A stretch of DNA of 64,000 nt. Origin: Arcuatula senhousia. Lineage: Eukaryota; Mollusca; Bivalvia; Mytilida; Mytilidae. The notes under the pieces were generated by a model. That model saw nothing but the letters and a program-made list of their open reading frames with translations. It was not told where the DNA came from and made no database searches. The stretch is taken from the NCBI GenBank assembly GCA_963971305.1, contig CAXARO010000164.1, forward strand, positions 1-64,000, read 5' to 3'. This document shows, in pieces, positions 1 through 15,000 of the stretch. The position numbers and the translations under genes are program-made. Every line of letters begins with the position of its first letter. Positions within the stretch are counted from its first letter, which is position 1.

Positions 1-3000
1 AGTCAATCTATCACAGTCAGATGATTTATCTTGTACCAATAATGGTACTTTGGCCAATATACATAGTGTGAGAGTCAATCTATCACAGTCAGAAGATTTA
101 TCCTGTAACAATAATGATACTGTGACCTATAGACATACTGTCAGAGTCAATATATCACAGTCAGATGATTTATCCAGTAACAATAAGGATACTGTGACCT
201 ATAGACATAGTGTCAGAGTCAATCTATCACAGTCAGATGATTTATCCTGTAACAAAAATGGTACTGTGGCCTATAGACTTGGTGTCAGAGTCAATCTATC
301 ACAGTCAGATGATTTATCTTGTACCAATAATGGTACTTTGGCCAATATACATAGTGTGAGAGTCAATCTATCACAGTCAGAAGATTTATCCTGTAACAAT
401 AATGATACTGTGACCTATAGACATACTGTCAGAGTCAATATATCACAGTCAGATGATTTATCCAGTAACAATAAGGATACTGTGACCTATAGACATAGTG
501 TCAGAGTCAATCTATCACAGTCAGATGATTTATCCTGTAACAAAAATGGTACTGTGGCCTATAGACTTGGTGTCAGAGTCAATCTATCACAGTCAGATGA
601 TTTATCTTGTACCAATAATGGTACTTTGACCAATATACATAGTGTGAGAGTCAATCTATCACAGTCAGAAGATTTATCCTGTAACAATAATGATACTGTG
701 ACCTATAGACATACTGTCAGAGTCAATATATCACAGTCAGATGATTTATCCAGTAACAATAAGGATACTGTGACCTATAGACATAGTGTCAGAGTCAATC
801 TATCACAGTCAGATGATTTATCCTGTAACAAAAATGGTACTGTGGCCTATAGACTTGGTGTCAGAGTCAATCTATCACAGTCAGATGATTTATCTTGTAC
901 CAATAATGGTACTTTGGCCAATATACATAGTGTGAGAGTCAATCTATCACAGTCAGAAGATTTATCCTGTAACAATAATGATACTGTGACCTATAGACAT
1001 ACTGTCAGAGTCAATATATCACAGTCAGATGATTTATCCAGTAACAATAAGGATACTGTGACCTATAGACATAGTGTCAGAGTCAATCTATCACAGTCAG
1101 ATGATTTATCCTGTAACAAAAATGGTACTGTGGCCTATAGACTTGGTGTCAGAGTCAATCTATCACAGTCAGATGATTTATCTTGTACCAATAATGGTAC
1201 TTTGGCCAATATACATAGTGTGAGAGTCAATCTATCACAGTCAGAAGATTTATCCTGTAACAATAATGATACTGTGACCTATAGACATACTGTCAGAGTC
1301 AATATATCACAGTCAGATGATTTATCCAGTAACAATAAGGATACTGTGACCTATAGACATAGTGTCAGAGTCAATCTATCACAGTCAGATGATTTATCCT
1401 GTAACAAAAATGGTACTGTGGCCTATAGACTTGGTGTCAGAGTCAATCTATCACAGTCAGATGATTTATCTTGTACCAATAATGGTACTTTGGCCAATAT
1501 ACATAGTGTGAGAGTCAATCTATCACAGTCAGAAGATTTATCCTGTAACAATAATGATACTGTGACCTATAGACATACTGTCAGAGTCAATATATCACAG
1601 TCAGATGATTTATCCAGTAACAATAAGGATACTGTGACCTATAGACATAGTGTCAGAGTCAATCTATCACAGTCAGATGATTTATCCTGTAACAAAAATG
1701 GTACTGTGGCCTATAGACTTGGTGTCAGAGTCAATCTATCACAGTCAGATGATTTATCTTGTACCAATAATGGTACTTTGGCCAATATACATAGTGTGAG
1801 AGTCAATCTATCACAGTCAGAAGATTTATCCTGTAACAATAATGATACTGTGACCTATAGACATACTGTCAGAGTCAATATATCACAATCAGATGATTTA
1901 TCCAGTAACAATAAGGATACTGTGACCTATAGACATAGTGTCAGAGTCAATCTATCACAGTCAGATGATTTATCCTGTAACAAAAATGGTACTGTGGCCT
2001 ATAGACTTGGTGTCAGAGTCAATCTATCACAGTTAGATGATTTATCTTGTACCAATAATGGTACTTTGGCCAATATACATAGAGTGAGAGTCAATCTATC
2101 ACAGTCAGAAAATTTATCCTGTAACAATAATGATACTGTGACCTATAGACATACTGTCAGAGTCAATATATCACAGTCAGATGATTTATCCAGTAACAAT
2201 AAGGATACTGTGACCTATAGACATAGTGTCAGAGTCAATCTATCACAGTCAGATGATTTATCCTGTAACAAAAATGGTACTGTGGCCTATAGACTTGGTG
2301 TCAGAGTCAATCTATCACAGTCAGATGATTTATCTTGTACCAATAATGGTACTTTGGCCAATATACATAGTGTGAGAGTCAATCTATCACAGTCAGAAGA
2401 TTTATCCTGTAACAATAATGATACTGTGACCTATAGACATACTGTCAGAGTCAATATATCACAGTCAGATGATTTATCCAGTAACAATAAGGATACTGTG
2501 ACCTATAGACATAGTGTCAGAGTCAATCTATCACAGTCAGATGATTTATCCTGTAACAAAAATGGTACTGTGGCCTATAGACTTGGTGTCAGAGTCAATC
2601 TATCACAGTCAGATGATTTATCTTGTACCAATAATGGTACTTTGGCCAATATACATAGTGTGAGAGTCAATCTATCACAGTCAGAAGATTTATCCTGTAA
2701 CAATAATGATACTGTGACCTATAGACATACTGTCAGAGTCAATATATCACAGTCAGATGATTTATCCAGTAACAATAAGGATACTGTGACCTATGGACAT
2801 AGTGTCAGAGTCAATCTATCACAGTCAGATGATTTATCCTGTAACAAAAATGGTACTGTGGCCTATAGACTTGGTGTCAGAGTCAATCTATCACAGTCAG
2901 ATGATTTATCTTGTACCAATAATGGTACTTTTGCCAATATACATAGTGTGAGAGTCAATCTATCACAGTCAGAAGATTTATCCTGTAACAATAATGATAC

Positions 3001-6000
3001 TGTGACCTATAGACATACTGTCAGAGTCAATATATCACAGTCAGATGATTTATCCAGTAACAATAAGGATACTGTGACCTATAGACATAGTGTCAGAGTC
3101 AATCTATCACAGTCAGATGATTTGTCAGTAACAAAAATGGTACTGTGGCCTACAGACTTGGTGTCAGAGTCAATCTATCACAGTCAGATGATTTATCTTG
3201 TACCAATAATGGTACTTTGGCCAAGATACATAGTGTGAGAGTCAATCTATCACAGTCAGAAGATTTATCCTGTAACAATAATGATGCTGTGACCTATAGA
3301 CATACTGTCAGAGTCAATATATCACAGTCAGATGATTTATCCAGTAACAATAAGGATACTGTGACCTATAGACATAGTGTCAGAGTCAATCTATCACAGT
3401 CAGATGATTTATCCTGTAACAAAAATGGTACTGTGGCCTATAGACTTGGTGTCAGAGTCAATCTATCACAGTCAGATGATTTATCTTGTACCAATAATGG
3501 TACTTTGGCCAATATACATAGTGTGAGAGTCAATCTATCACAGTCAGAAGATTTATCCTGTAACAATAATGATACTGTGACCTATAGACATACTGTCAGA
3601 GTCAATATATCACAGTCAGATGATTTATCCAGTAACAATAAGGATACTGTGACCTATAGACATAGTGTCAGAGTCAATCTATCACAGTCAGATGATTTAT
3701 CCTGTAACAAAAATGGTACTGTGGCCTATAGACTTGGTGTCAGAGTCAATCTATCACAGTCAGATGATTTATCTTGTACCAATAATGGTACTTTGGCCAA
3801 TATACATAGTGTGAGAGTCAATCTATCACAGTCAGAAGATTTATCCTGTAACAATAATGATACTGTGACCTATAGACATACTGTCAGAGTCAATATATCA
3901 CAGTCAGATGATTTATCCAGTAACAATAAGGATACTGTGACCTATAGACATAGTGTCAGAGTCAATCTATCACAGTCAGATGATTTATCCTGTAACAAAA
4001 ATGGTACTGTGGCCTATAGACTTGGTGTCAGAGTCAATCTATCACAGTCAGATGATTTATCTTGTACCAATAATGGTACTTTGGCCAATATACATAGTGT
4101 GAGAGTCAATCTATCACAGTCAGAAGATTTATCCTGTAACAATAATGATACTGTGACCTATAGACATACTGTCAGAGTCAATATATCACAGTCAGATGAT
4201 TTATCCAGTAACAATAAGGATACTGTGACCTATAGACATAGTGTCAGAGTCAATCTATCACAGTCAGATGATTTATCCTGTAACAAAAATGGTACTGTGG
4301 CCTACAGACTTGGTGTCAGAGTCAATCTATCACAGTCAGATGATTTATCTTGTACCAATAATGGTACTTTGGCCAATATACATAGTGTGAGAGTCAATCT
4401 ATCACAGTCAGAAGATTTATCCTGTAACAATAATGATACTGTGACCTATAGACATACTGTCAGAGTCAATATATCACAGTCAGATGATTTATCCAGTAAC
4501 AATAAGGATACTGTGACCTATAGACATAGTGTCAGAGTCAATCTATCACAGTCAGATGATTTATCCTGTAACAAAAATGGTACTGTGGCCTATAGACTTG
4601 GTGTCAGAGTCAATCTATCACAGTCAGATGATTTATCTTGTACCAATAATGGTACTTTGGCCAATATACATAGTGTGAGAGTCAATCTATCACAGTCAGA
4701 AGATTTATCCTGTAACAATAATGATACTGTGACCTATAGACATACTGTCAGAGTCAATATATCACAGTCAGATGATTTATCCAGTAACAATAAGGATACT
4801 GTGACCTATAGACATAGTGTCAGAGTCAATCTATCACAGTCAGATGATTTATCCTGTAACAAAAATGGTACTGTGGCCTATAGACTTGGTGTCAGAGTCA
4901 ATCTATCACAGTCAGATGATTTATCCTGTAACAAAAATGGTACTGTGGCCTATAGACTTGGTGTCAGAGTCAATCTATCACAGTCAGATGATTTATCTTG
5001 TACCAATAATGGTACTTTGGCCAATATACATAGTGTGAGAGTCAATCTATCACAGTCAGAAGATTTATCCTGTAACAATAATGATACTGTGACCTATAGA
5101 CATACTGTCAGAGTCAATATATCACAGTCAGATGATTTATCCAGTAACAATAAGGATACTGTGACCTATAGACATAGTGTCAGAGTCAATCTATCACAGT
5201 CAGATGATTTATCCTGTAACAAAAATGGTACTGTGGCCTATAGACTTGGTGTCAGAGTCAATCTATCACAGTCAGATGATTTATCTTGTACCAATAATGG
5301 TACTTTGGCCAATATACATAGTGTGAGAGTCAATCTATCACAGTCAGAAGATTTATCCTGTAACAATAATGATACTGTGACCTATAGACATACTGTCAGA
5401 GTCAATATATCACAATCAGATGATTTATCCAGTAACAATAAGGATACTGTGACCTATAGACATAGTGTCAGAGTCAATCTATCACAGTCAGATGATTTAT
5501 CCTGTAACAAAAATGGTACTGTGGCCTATAGACTTGGTGTCAGAGTCAATCTATCACAGTTAGATGATTTATCTTGTACCAATAATGGTACTTTGGCCAA
5601 TATACATAGAGTGAGAGTCAATCTATCACAGTCAGAAAATTTATCCTGTAACAATAATGATACTGTGACCTATAGACATACTGTCAGAGTCAATATATCA
5701 CAGTCAGATGATTTATCCAGTAACAATAAGGATACTGTGACCTATAGACATAGTGTCAGAGTCAATCTATCACAGTCAGATGATTTATCCTGTAACAAAA
5801 ATGGTACTGTGGCCTATAGACTTGGTGTCAGAGTCAATCTATCACAGTCAGATGATTTATCTTGTACCAATAATGGTACTTTGGCCAATATACATAGTGT
5901 GAGAGTCAATCTATCACAGTCAGAAGATTTATCCTGTAACAATAATGATACTGTGACCTATAGACATACTGTCAGAGTCAATATATCACAGTCAGATGAT

Positions 6001-9000
6001 TTATCCAGTAACAATAAGGATACTGTGACCTATAGACATAGTGTCAGAGTCAATCTATCACAGTCAGATGATTTATCCTGTAACAAAAATGGTACTGTGG
6101 CCTATAGACTTGGTGTCAGAGTCAATCTATCACAGTCAGATGATTTATCTTGTACCAATAATGGTACTTTGGCCAATATACATAGTGTGAGAGTCAATCT
6201 ATCACAGTCAGAAGATTTATCCTGTAACAATAATGATACTGTGACCTATAGACATACTGTCAGAGTCAATATATCACAGTCAGATGATTTATCCAGTAAC
6301 AATAAGGATACTGTGACCTATAGACATAGTGTCAGAGTCAATCTATCACAGTCAGATGATTTATCCTGTAACAAAAATGGTACTGTGGCCTATAGACTTG
6401 GTGTCAGAGTCAATCTATCACAGTCAGATGATTTATCTTGTACCAATAATGGTACTTTGGCCAATATACATAGTGTGAGAGTCAATCTATCACAGTCAGA
6501 AGATTTATCCTGTAACAATAATGATACTGTGACCTATAGACATACTGTCAGAGTCAATATATCACAGTCAGATGATTTATCCAGTAACAATAAGGATACT
6601 GTGACCTATAGACATAGTGTCAGAGTCAATCTATCACAGTCAGATGATTTATCCTGTAACAAAAATGGTACTGTGGCCTACAGACTTGGTGTCAGAGTCA
6701 ATCTATCACAGTCAGATGATTTATCTTGTACCAATAATGGTACTTTGGCCAATATACATAGTGTGAGAGTCAATCTATCACAGTCAGAAGATTTATCCTG
6801 TAACAATAATGATACTGTGACCTATAGACATACTGTCAGAGTCAATATATCACAGTCAGATGATTTATCCAGTAACAATAAGGATACTGTGACCTATAGA
6901 CATAGTGTCAGAGTCAATCTATCACAGTCAGATGATTTATCCTGTAACAAAAATGGTACTGTGGCCTATAGACTTGGTGTCAGAGTCAATCTATCACAGT
7001 CAGATGATTTATCTTGTACCAATAATGGTACTTTGGCCAATATACATAGTGTGAGAGTCAATCTATCACAGTCAGAAGATTTATCCTGTAACAATAATGA
7101 TACTGTGACCTATAGACATACTGTCAGAGTCAATATATCACAGTCAGATGATTTATCCAGTAACAATAAGGATACTGTGACCTATAGACATAGTGTCAGA
7201 GTCAATCTATCACAGTCAGATGATTTATCCTGTAACAAAAATGGTACTGTGGCCTATAGACTTGGTGTCAGAGTCAATCTATCACAGTCAGATGATTTAT
7301 CTTGTACCAATAATGGTACTTTGGCCAATATACATAGTGTGAGATTCAATCTATCACAGTCAGAAGATTTATCCTGTAACAATAATGATACTGTGACCTA
7401 TAGACATACTGTCAGAGTCAATATATCACAGTCAGATGATTTATCCAGTAACAATAAGGATACTGTGACCTAAAGACATAGTGTCAGAGTCAATCTATCA
7501 CAGTCAGATGATTTATCCTGTAACAAAAATGGTACTGTGGCCTATAGACTTGGTGTCAGAGTCAATCTATCACAGTCAGATGATTTATCTTGTACCAATA
7601 ATGGTACTTTGGCCAATATACATAGTGTGAGAGTCAATCTATCACAGTCAGAAGATTTATCCTGTAACAATAATGATACTGTGACCTATAGACATACTGT
7701 CAGAGTCAATATATCACAGTCAGATGATTTATCCAGTAACAATAAGGATACTGTGACCTATAGACATAGTGTCAGAGTCAATCTATCACAGTCAGATGAT
7801 TTATCCTGTAACAAAAATGGTACTGTGGCCTATAGACTTGGTGTCAGAGTCAATCTATCACAGTCAGATGATTTATCTTGTACCAATAATGGTACTTTGG
7901 CCAATATACATAGTGTGAGAGTCAATCTATCACAGTCAGAAGATTTATCCTGTAACAATAATGATACTGTGACCTATAGACATACTGTCAGAGTCAATAT
8001 ATCACAGTCAGATGATTTATCCAGTAACAATAAGGATACTGTGACCTATAGACATAGTGTCAGAGTCAATCTATCACAGTCAGATGATTTATCCTGTAAC
8101 AAAAATGGTACTGTGGCCTATAGACTTGGTGTCAGAGTCAATCTATCACAGTCAGATGATTTATCTTGTACCAATAATGGTACTTTGGCCAATATACATA
8201 GTGTGAGAGTCAATCTATCACAGTCAGAAGATTTATCCTGTAACAATAATGATACTGTGACCTATAGACATACTGTCAGAGTCAATATATCACAGTCAGA
8301 TGATTTATCCAGTAACAATAAGGATACTGTGACCTATAGACATAGTGTCAGAGTCAATCTATCACAGTCAGATGATTTATCCTGTAACAAAAATGGTACT
8401 GTGGCCTATAGACTTGGTGTCAGAGTCAATCTATCACAGTCAGATGATTTATCTTGTACCAATAATGGTACTTTGGCCAATATACATAGTGTGAGAGTCA
8501 ATCTATCACAGTCAGATGATTTATCCTGTAACAATAATGATACTGTGACCTATAGACATAGTGTCAGAGTCAATCTATCACAGTCAGATGATTTATCCTG
8601 TAACAAAAATGGTACTGTGGCCTATAGACTTGGTGTCAGAGTCAATCTATCACAGTCAGATGATTTATCTTGTACCAATAATGGTACTTTGGCCAATATA
8701 CATAGTGTGAGAGTCAATCTATCACAGTCAGAAGATTTATCCTGTAACAATAATGATACTGTGACCTATAGACATACTGTCAGAGTCAATATATCACAGT
8801 CAGATGATTTATCCAGTAACAATAAGGATACTGTGACCTATAGACATAGTGTCAGAGTCAATCTATCACAGTCAGATGATTTATCCTGTAACAAAAATGG
8901 TACTGTGGCCTATAGACTTGGTGTCAGAGTCAATCTATCACAGTCAGATGATTTATCTTGTACCAATAATGGTACTTTGGCCAATATACATAGTGTGAGA

Positions 9001-12000
9001 GTCAATCTATCACAGTCAGAAGATTTATCCTGTAACAATAATGATACTTTGACCTATAGACATACTGTCAGAGTCAATATATCACAGTCAGATGATTTAT
9101 CCAGTAACAATAAGGATACTGTGACCTATAGACATAGTGTCAGAGTCAATCTATCACAGTCAGATGATTTATCCTGTAACAAAAATGGTACTGTGGCCTA
9201 TAGACTTGGTGTCAGAGTCAATCTATCACAGTCAGATGATTTAACTTGTACCAATAATGGTACTTTGGCCAATATACATAGTGTGAGAGTCAATCTATCA
9301 CAGTCAGAAGATTTATCCTGTAACAATAATGATACTGTGACCTATAGACCTACTGTCAGAGTCAATATATCACAGTCAGATGATTTATCCAGTAACAATA
9401 AGGATACTGTGACCTATAGACATAGTGTCAGAGTCAATCTATCACAGTCAGATGATTTATCCTGTAACAAAAATGGTACTGTGGCCTATAGACTTGGTGT
9501 CAGAGTCAATCTATCACAGTCAGATGATTTATCTTGTACCAATAATGGTACTTTGGCCAATATACATAGTGTGAGAGTCAATCTATCACAGTCAGAAGAT
9601 TTATCCTGTAACAATAATGATACTGTGACCTATAGACATACTGTCAGAGTCAATATATCACAGTCAGATGATTTATCCAGTAACAATAAGGATACTGTGA
9701 CCTATAGACATAGTGTCAGAGTCAATCTATCACAGTCAGATTATTTATCCTGTAACAAAAATGGTACTGTGGCCTATAGACTTGGTGTCAGAGTCAATCT
9801 ATCACAGTCAGATGATTTATCTTGTACCAATAATGGTACTTTGGCCAATATACATAGTGTGAGAGTCAATCTATCACAGTCAGAAGATTTATCCTGTAAC
9901 AATAATGATACTGTGACCTATAGACATACTGTCAGAGTCAATATATCACAGTCAGATGATTTATCCAGTAACAATAAGGATACTGTGACCTATAGACATA
10001 GTGTCAGAGTCAATCTATCACAGTCAGATGATTTATCCTGTAACAAAAATGGTACTGTGGCCTATAGACTTGGTGTCAGAGTCAATCTATCACAGTCAGA
10101 TGATTTATCTTGTACCAATAATGGTACTTTGGCCAATATACATAGTGTGAGAGTCAATCTATCACAGTCAGAAGATTTATCCTGTAACAATAATGATACT
10201 GTGACCTAAAGACATACTGTCAGAGTCAATATATCACAGTCAGATGATTTATCCAGTAACAATAAGGATACTGTGACCTATAGACATAGTGTCAGAGTCA
10301 ATCTATCACAGTCAGATGATTTATCCTGTAACAAAAATGGTACTGTGGCCTATAGACTTGGTGTCAGAGTCAATCTATCACAGTCAGATGATTTATCTTG
10401 TACCAATAATGGTACTTTGGCCAATATACATAGTGTGAGAGTCAATCTATCACAGTCAGAAGATTTATCCTGTAACAATAATGATACTGTGACCTATAGA
10501 CCTACTGTCAGAGTCAATATATCACAGTCAGATGATTTATCCAGTAACAATAAGGATACTGTGACCTATAGACATAGTGTCAGAGTCAATCTATCACAGT
10601 CAGATGATTTATCCTGTAACAAAAATGGTACTGTGGCCTATAGACTTGGTGTCAGAGTCAATCTATCACAGTCAGATGATTTATCTTGTACCAATAATGG
10701 TACTTTGGCCAATATACATAGTGTGAGAGTCAATCTATCACAGTCAGAAGATTTATCCTGTAACAATAATGATACTGTGACCTATAGACATACTGTCAGA
10801 GTCAATATATCACAGTCAGATGATTTATCCAGTAACAATAAGGATACTGTGACCTATAGACATAGTGTCAGAGTCAATCTATCACAGTCAGATGATTTAT
10901 CCTGTAACAAAAATGGTACTGTGGCCTATAGACTTGGTGTCAGAGTCAATCTATCACAGTCAGATGATTTATCTTGTACCAATAATGGTACTTTGGCCAA
11001 TATACATAGTGTGAGAGTCAATCTATCACAGTCAGAAGATTTATCCTGTAACAATAATGATACTGTGACCTATAGACATACTGTCAGAGTCAATATATCA
11101 CAGTCAGATGATTTATCCAGTAACAATAAGGATACTGTGACCTATAGACATAGTGTCAGAGTCAATCTATCACAGTCAGATGATTTATCCTGTAACAAAA
11201 ATGGTACTGTGGCCTATAGACTTGGTGTCAGAGTCAATCTATCACAGTCAGATGATTTATCTTGTACCAATAATGGTACTTTGGCCAATATACATAGTGT
11301 GAGAGTCAATCTATCACAGTCAGAAGATTTATCCTGTAACAATAATGATACTGTGACCTATAGACATACTGTCAGAGTCAATATATCACAGTCAGATGAT
11401 TTATCCAGTAACAATAAGGATACTGTGACCTATAGACATAGTGTCAGAGTCAATCTATCACAGTCAGATGATTTATCCTGTAACAAAAATGGTACTGTGG
11501 CCTATAGACTTGGTGTCAGAGTCAATCTATCACAGTCAGATGATTTATCTTGTACCAATAATGGTACTTTGGCCAATATACATAGTGTGAGAGTCAATCT
11601 ATCACAGTCAGAAGATTTATCCTGTAACAATAATGATACTGTGACCTATAGACATACTGTCAGAGTCAATATATCACAGTCAGATGATTTATCCAGTAAC
11701 AATAAGGATACTGTGACCTATAGACATAGTGTCAGAGTCAATCTATCACAGTCAGATGATTTATCCTGTAACAAAAATGGTACTGTGGCCTATAGACTTG
11801 GTGTCAGAGTCAATCTATCACAGTCAGATGATTTATCTTGTACCAATAATGGTACTTTGGCCAATATACATAGTGTGAGAGTCAATCTATCACAGTCAGA
11901 AGATTTATCCTGTAACAATAATGATACTGTGACCTATAGACATACTGTCAGAGTCAATATATCACAGTCAGATGATTTATCCAGTAACAATAAGGATACT

Positions 12001-15000
12001 GTGACCTATAGACATAGTGTCAGAGTCAATCTATCACAGTCAGATGATTTATCCTGTAACAAAAATGGTACTGTGGCCTATAGACTTGGTGTCAGAGTCA
12101 ATCTATCACAGTCAGATGATTTATCTTGTACCAATAATGGTACTTTGGCCAATATACATAGTGTGAGAGTCAATCTATCACAGTCAGAAGATTTATCCTG
12201 TAACAATAATGATACTGTGACCTATAGACATACTGTCAGAGTCAATATATCACAGTCAGATGATTTATCCAGTAACAATAAGGATACTGTGACCTATAGA
12301 CATAGTGTCAGAGTCAATCTATCACAGTCAGATGATTTATCCTGTAACAAAAATGGTACTGTGGCCTATAGACTTGGTGTCAGAGTCAATCTATCACAGT
12401 CAGATGATTTATCTTGTACCAATAATGGTACTTTGGCCAATATACATAGTGTGAGAGTCAATCTATCACAGTCAGAAGATTTATCCTGTAACAATAATGA
12501 TACTGTGACCTATAGACATACTGTCAGAGTCAATATATCACAGTCAGATGATTTATCCAGTAACAATAAGGATACTGTGACCTATAGACATAGTGTCAGA
12601 GTCAATCTATCACAGTCAGATGATTTATCCTGTAACAAAAATGGTACTGTGGCCTATAGACTTGGTGTCAGAGTCAATCTATCACAGTCAGATGATTTAT
12701 CTTGTACCAATAATGGTACTTTGGCCAATATACATAGTGTGAGAGTCAATCTATCACAGTCAGAAGATTTATCCTGTAACAATAATGATACTGTGACCTA
12801 TAGACATACTGTCAGAGTCAATATATCACAGTCAGATGATTTATCCAGTAACAATAAGGATACTGTGACCTATAGACATAGTGTCAGAGTCAATCTATCA
12901 CAGTCAGATGATTTATCCTGTAACAAAAATGGTACTGTGGCCTATAGACTTGGTGTCAGAGTCAATCTATCACAGTCAGATGATTTATCTTGTACCAATA
13001 ATGGTACTTTGGCCAATATACATAGTGTGAGAGTCAATCTATCACAGTCAGAAGATTTATCCTGTAACAATAATGATACTGTGACCTATAGACATACTGT
13101 CAGAGTCAATATATCACAGTCAGATGATTTATCCAGTAACAATAAGGATACTGTGACCTATAGACATAGTGTCAGAGTCAATCTATCACAGTCAGATGAT
13201 TTATCCTGTAACAAAAATGGTACTGTGGCCTATAGACTTGGTGTCAGAGTCAATCTATCACAGTCAGATGATTTATCTTGTACCAATAATGGTACTTTGG
13301 CCAATATACATAGTGTGAGAGTCAATCTATCACAGTCAGAAGATTTATCCTGTAACAATAATGATACTGTGACCTATAGACATACTGTCAGAGTCAATAT
13401 ATCACAGTCAGATGATTTATCCAGTAACAATAAGGATACTGTGACCTATAGACATAGTGTCAGAGTCAATCTATCACAGTCAGATGATTTATCCTGTAAC
13501 AAAAATGGTACTGTGGCCTATAGACTTGGTGTCAGAGTCAATCTATCACAGTCAGATGATTTATCTTGTACCAATAATGGTACTTTGGCCAATATACATA
13601 GTGTGAGAGTCAATCTATCACAGTCAGAAGATTTATCCTGTAACAATAATGATACTGTGACCTATAGACATACTGTCAGAGTCAATATATCACAGTCAGA
13701 TGATTTATCCAGTAACAATAAGGATACTGTGACCTATAGACATAGTGTCAGAGTCAATCTATCACAGTCAGATGATTTATCCTGTAACAAAAATGGTACT
13801 GTGGCCTATAGACTTGGTGTCAGAGTCAATCTATCACAGTCAGATGATTTATCTTGTACCAATAATGGTACTTTGGCCAATATACATAGTGTGAGAGTCA
13901 ATCTATCACAGTCAGAAGATTTATCCTGTAACAATAATGATACTGTGACCTATAGACATACTGTCAGAGTCAATATATCACAGTCAGATGATTTATCCAG
14001 TAACAATAAGGATACTGTGACCTATAGACATAGTGTCAGAGTCAATCTATCACAGTCAGATGATTTATCCTGTAACAAAAATGGTACTGTGGCCTATAGA
14101 CTTGGTGTCAGAGTCAATCTATCACAGTCAGATGATTTATCTTGTACCAATAATGGTACTTTGGCCAATATACATAGTGTGAGAGTCAATCTATCACAGT
14201 CAGAAGATTTATCCTGTAACAATAATGATACTGTGACCTATAGACATACTGTCAGAGTCAATATATCACAGTCAGATGATTTATCCAGTAACAATAAGGA
14301 TACTGTGACCTATAGACATAGTGTCAGAGTCAATCTATCACAGTCAGATGATTTATCCTGTAACAAAAATGGTACTGTGGCCTATAGACTTGGTGTCAGA
14401 GTCAATCTATCACGGTCAGATGATTTATCTTGTACCAATAATGGTACTTTGGCCAATATACATAGTGTGAGAGTCAATCTATCACAGTCAGAAGATTTAT
14501 CCTGTAACAATAATGATACTGTGACCTATAGACATACTGTCAGAGTCAATATATCACAGTCAGATGATTTATCCAGTAACAATAAGGATACTGTGACCTA
14601 TAGACATAGTGTCAGAGTCAATCTATCACAGTCAGATGATTTATCCTGTAACAAAAATGGTACTGTGGCCTATAGACTTGGTGTCAGAGTCAATCTATCA
14701 CAGTCAGATGATTTATCTTGTACCAATAATGGTACTTTGGCCAATATACATAGTGTGAGAGTCAATCTATCACAGTCAGAAGATTTATCCTGTAACAATA
14801 ATGATACTGTGACCTATAGACATACTGTCAGAGTCAATATATCACAGTCAGATGATTTATCCAGTAACAATAAGGATACTGTGACCTATAGACATAGTGT
14901 CAGAGTCAATCTATCACAGTCAGATGATTTATCCTGTAACAAAAATGGTACTGTGGCCTATAGACTTGGTGTCAGAGTCAATCTATCACAGTCAGATGAT

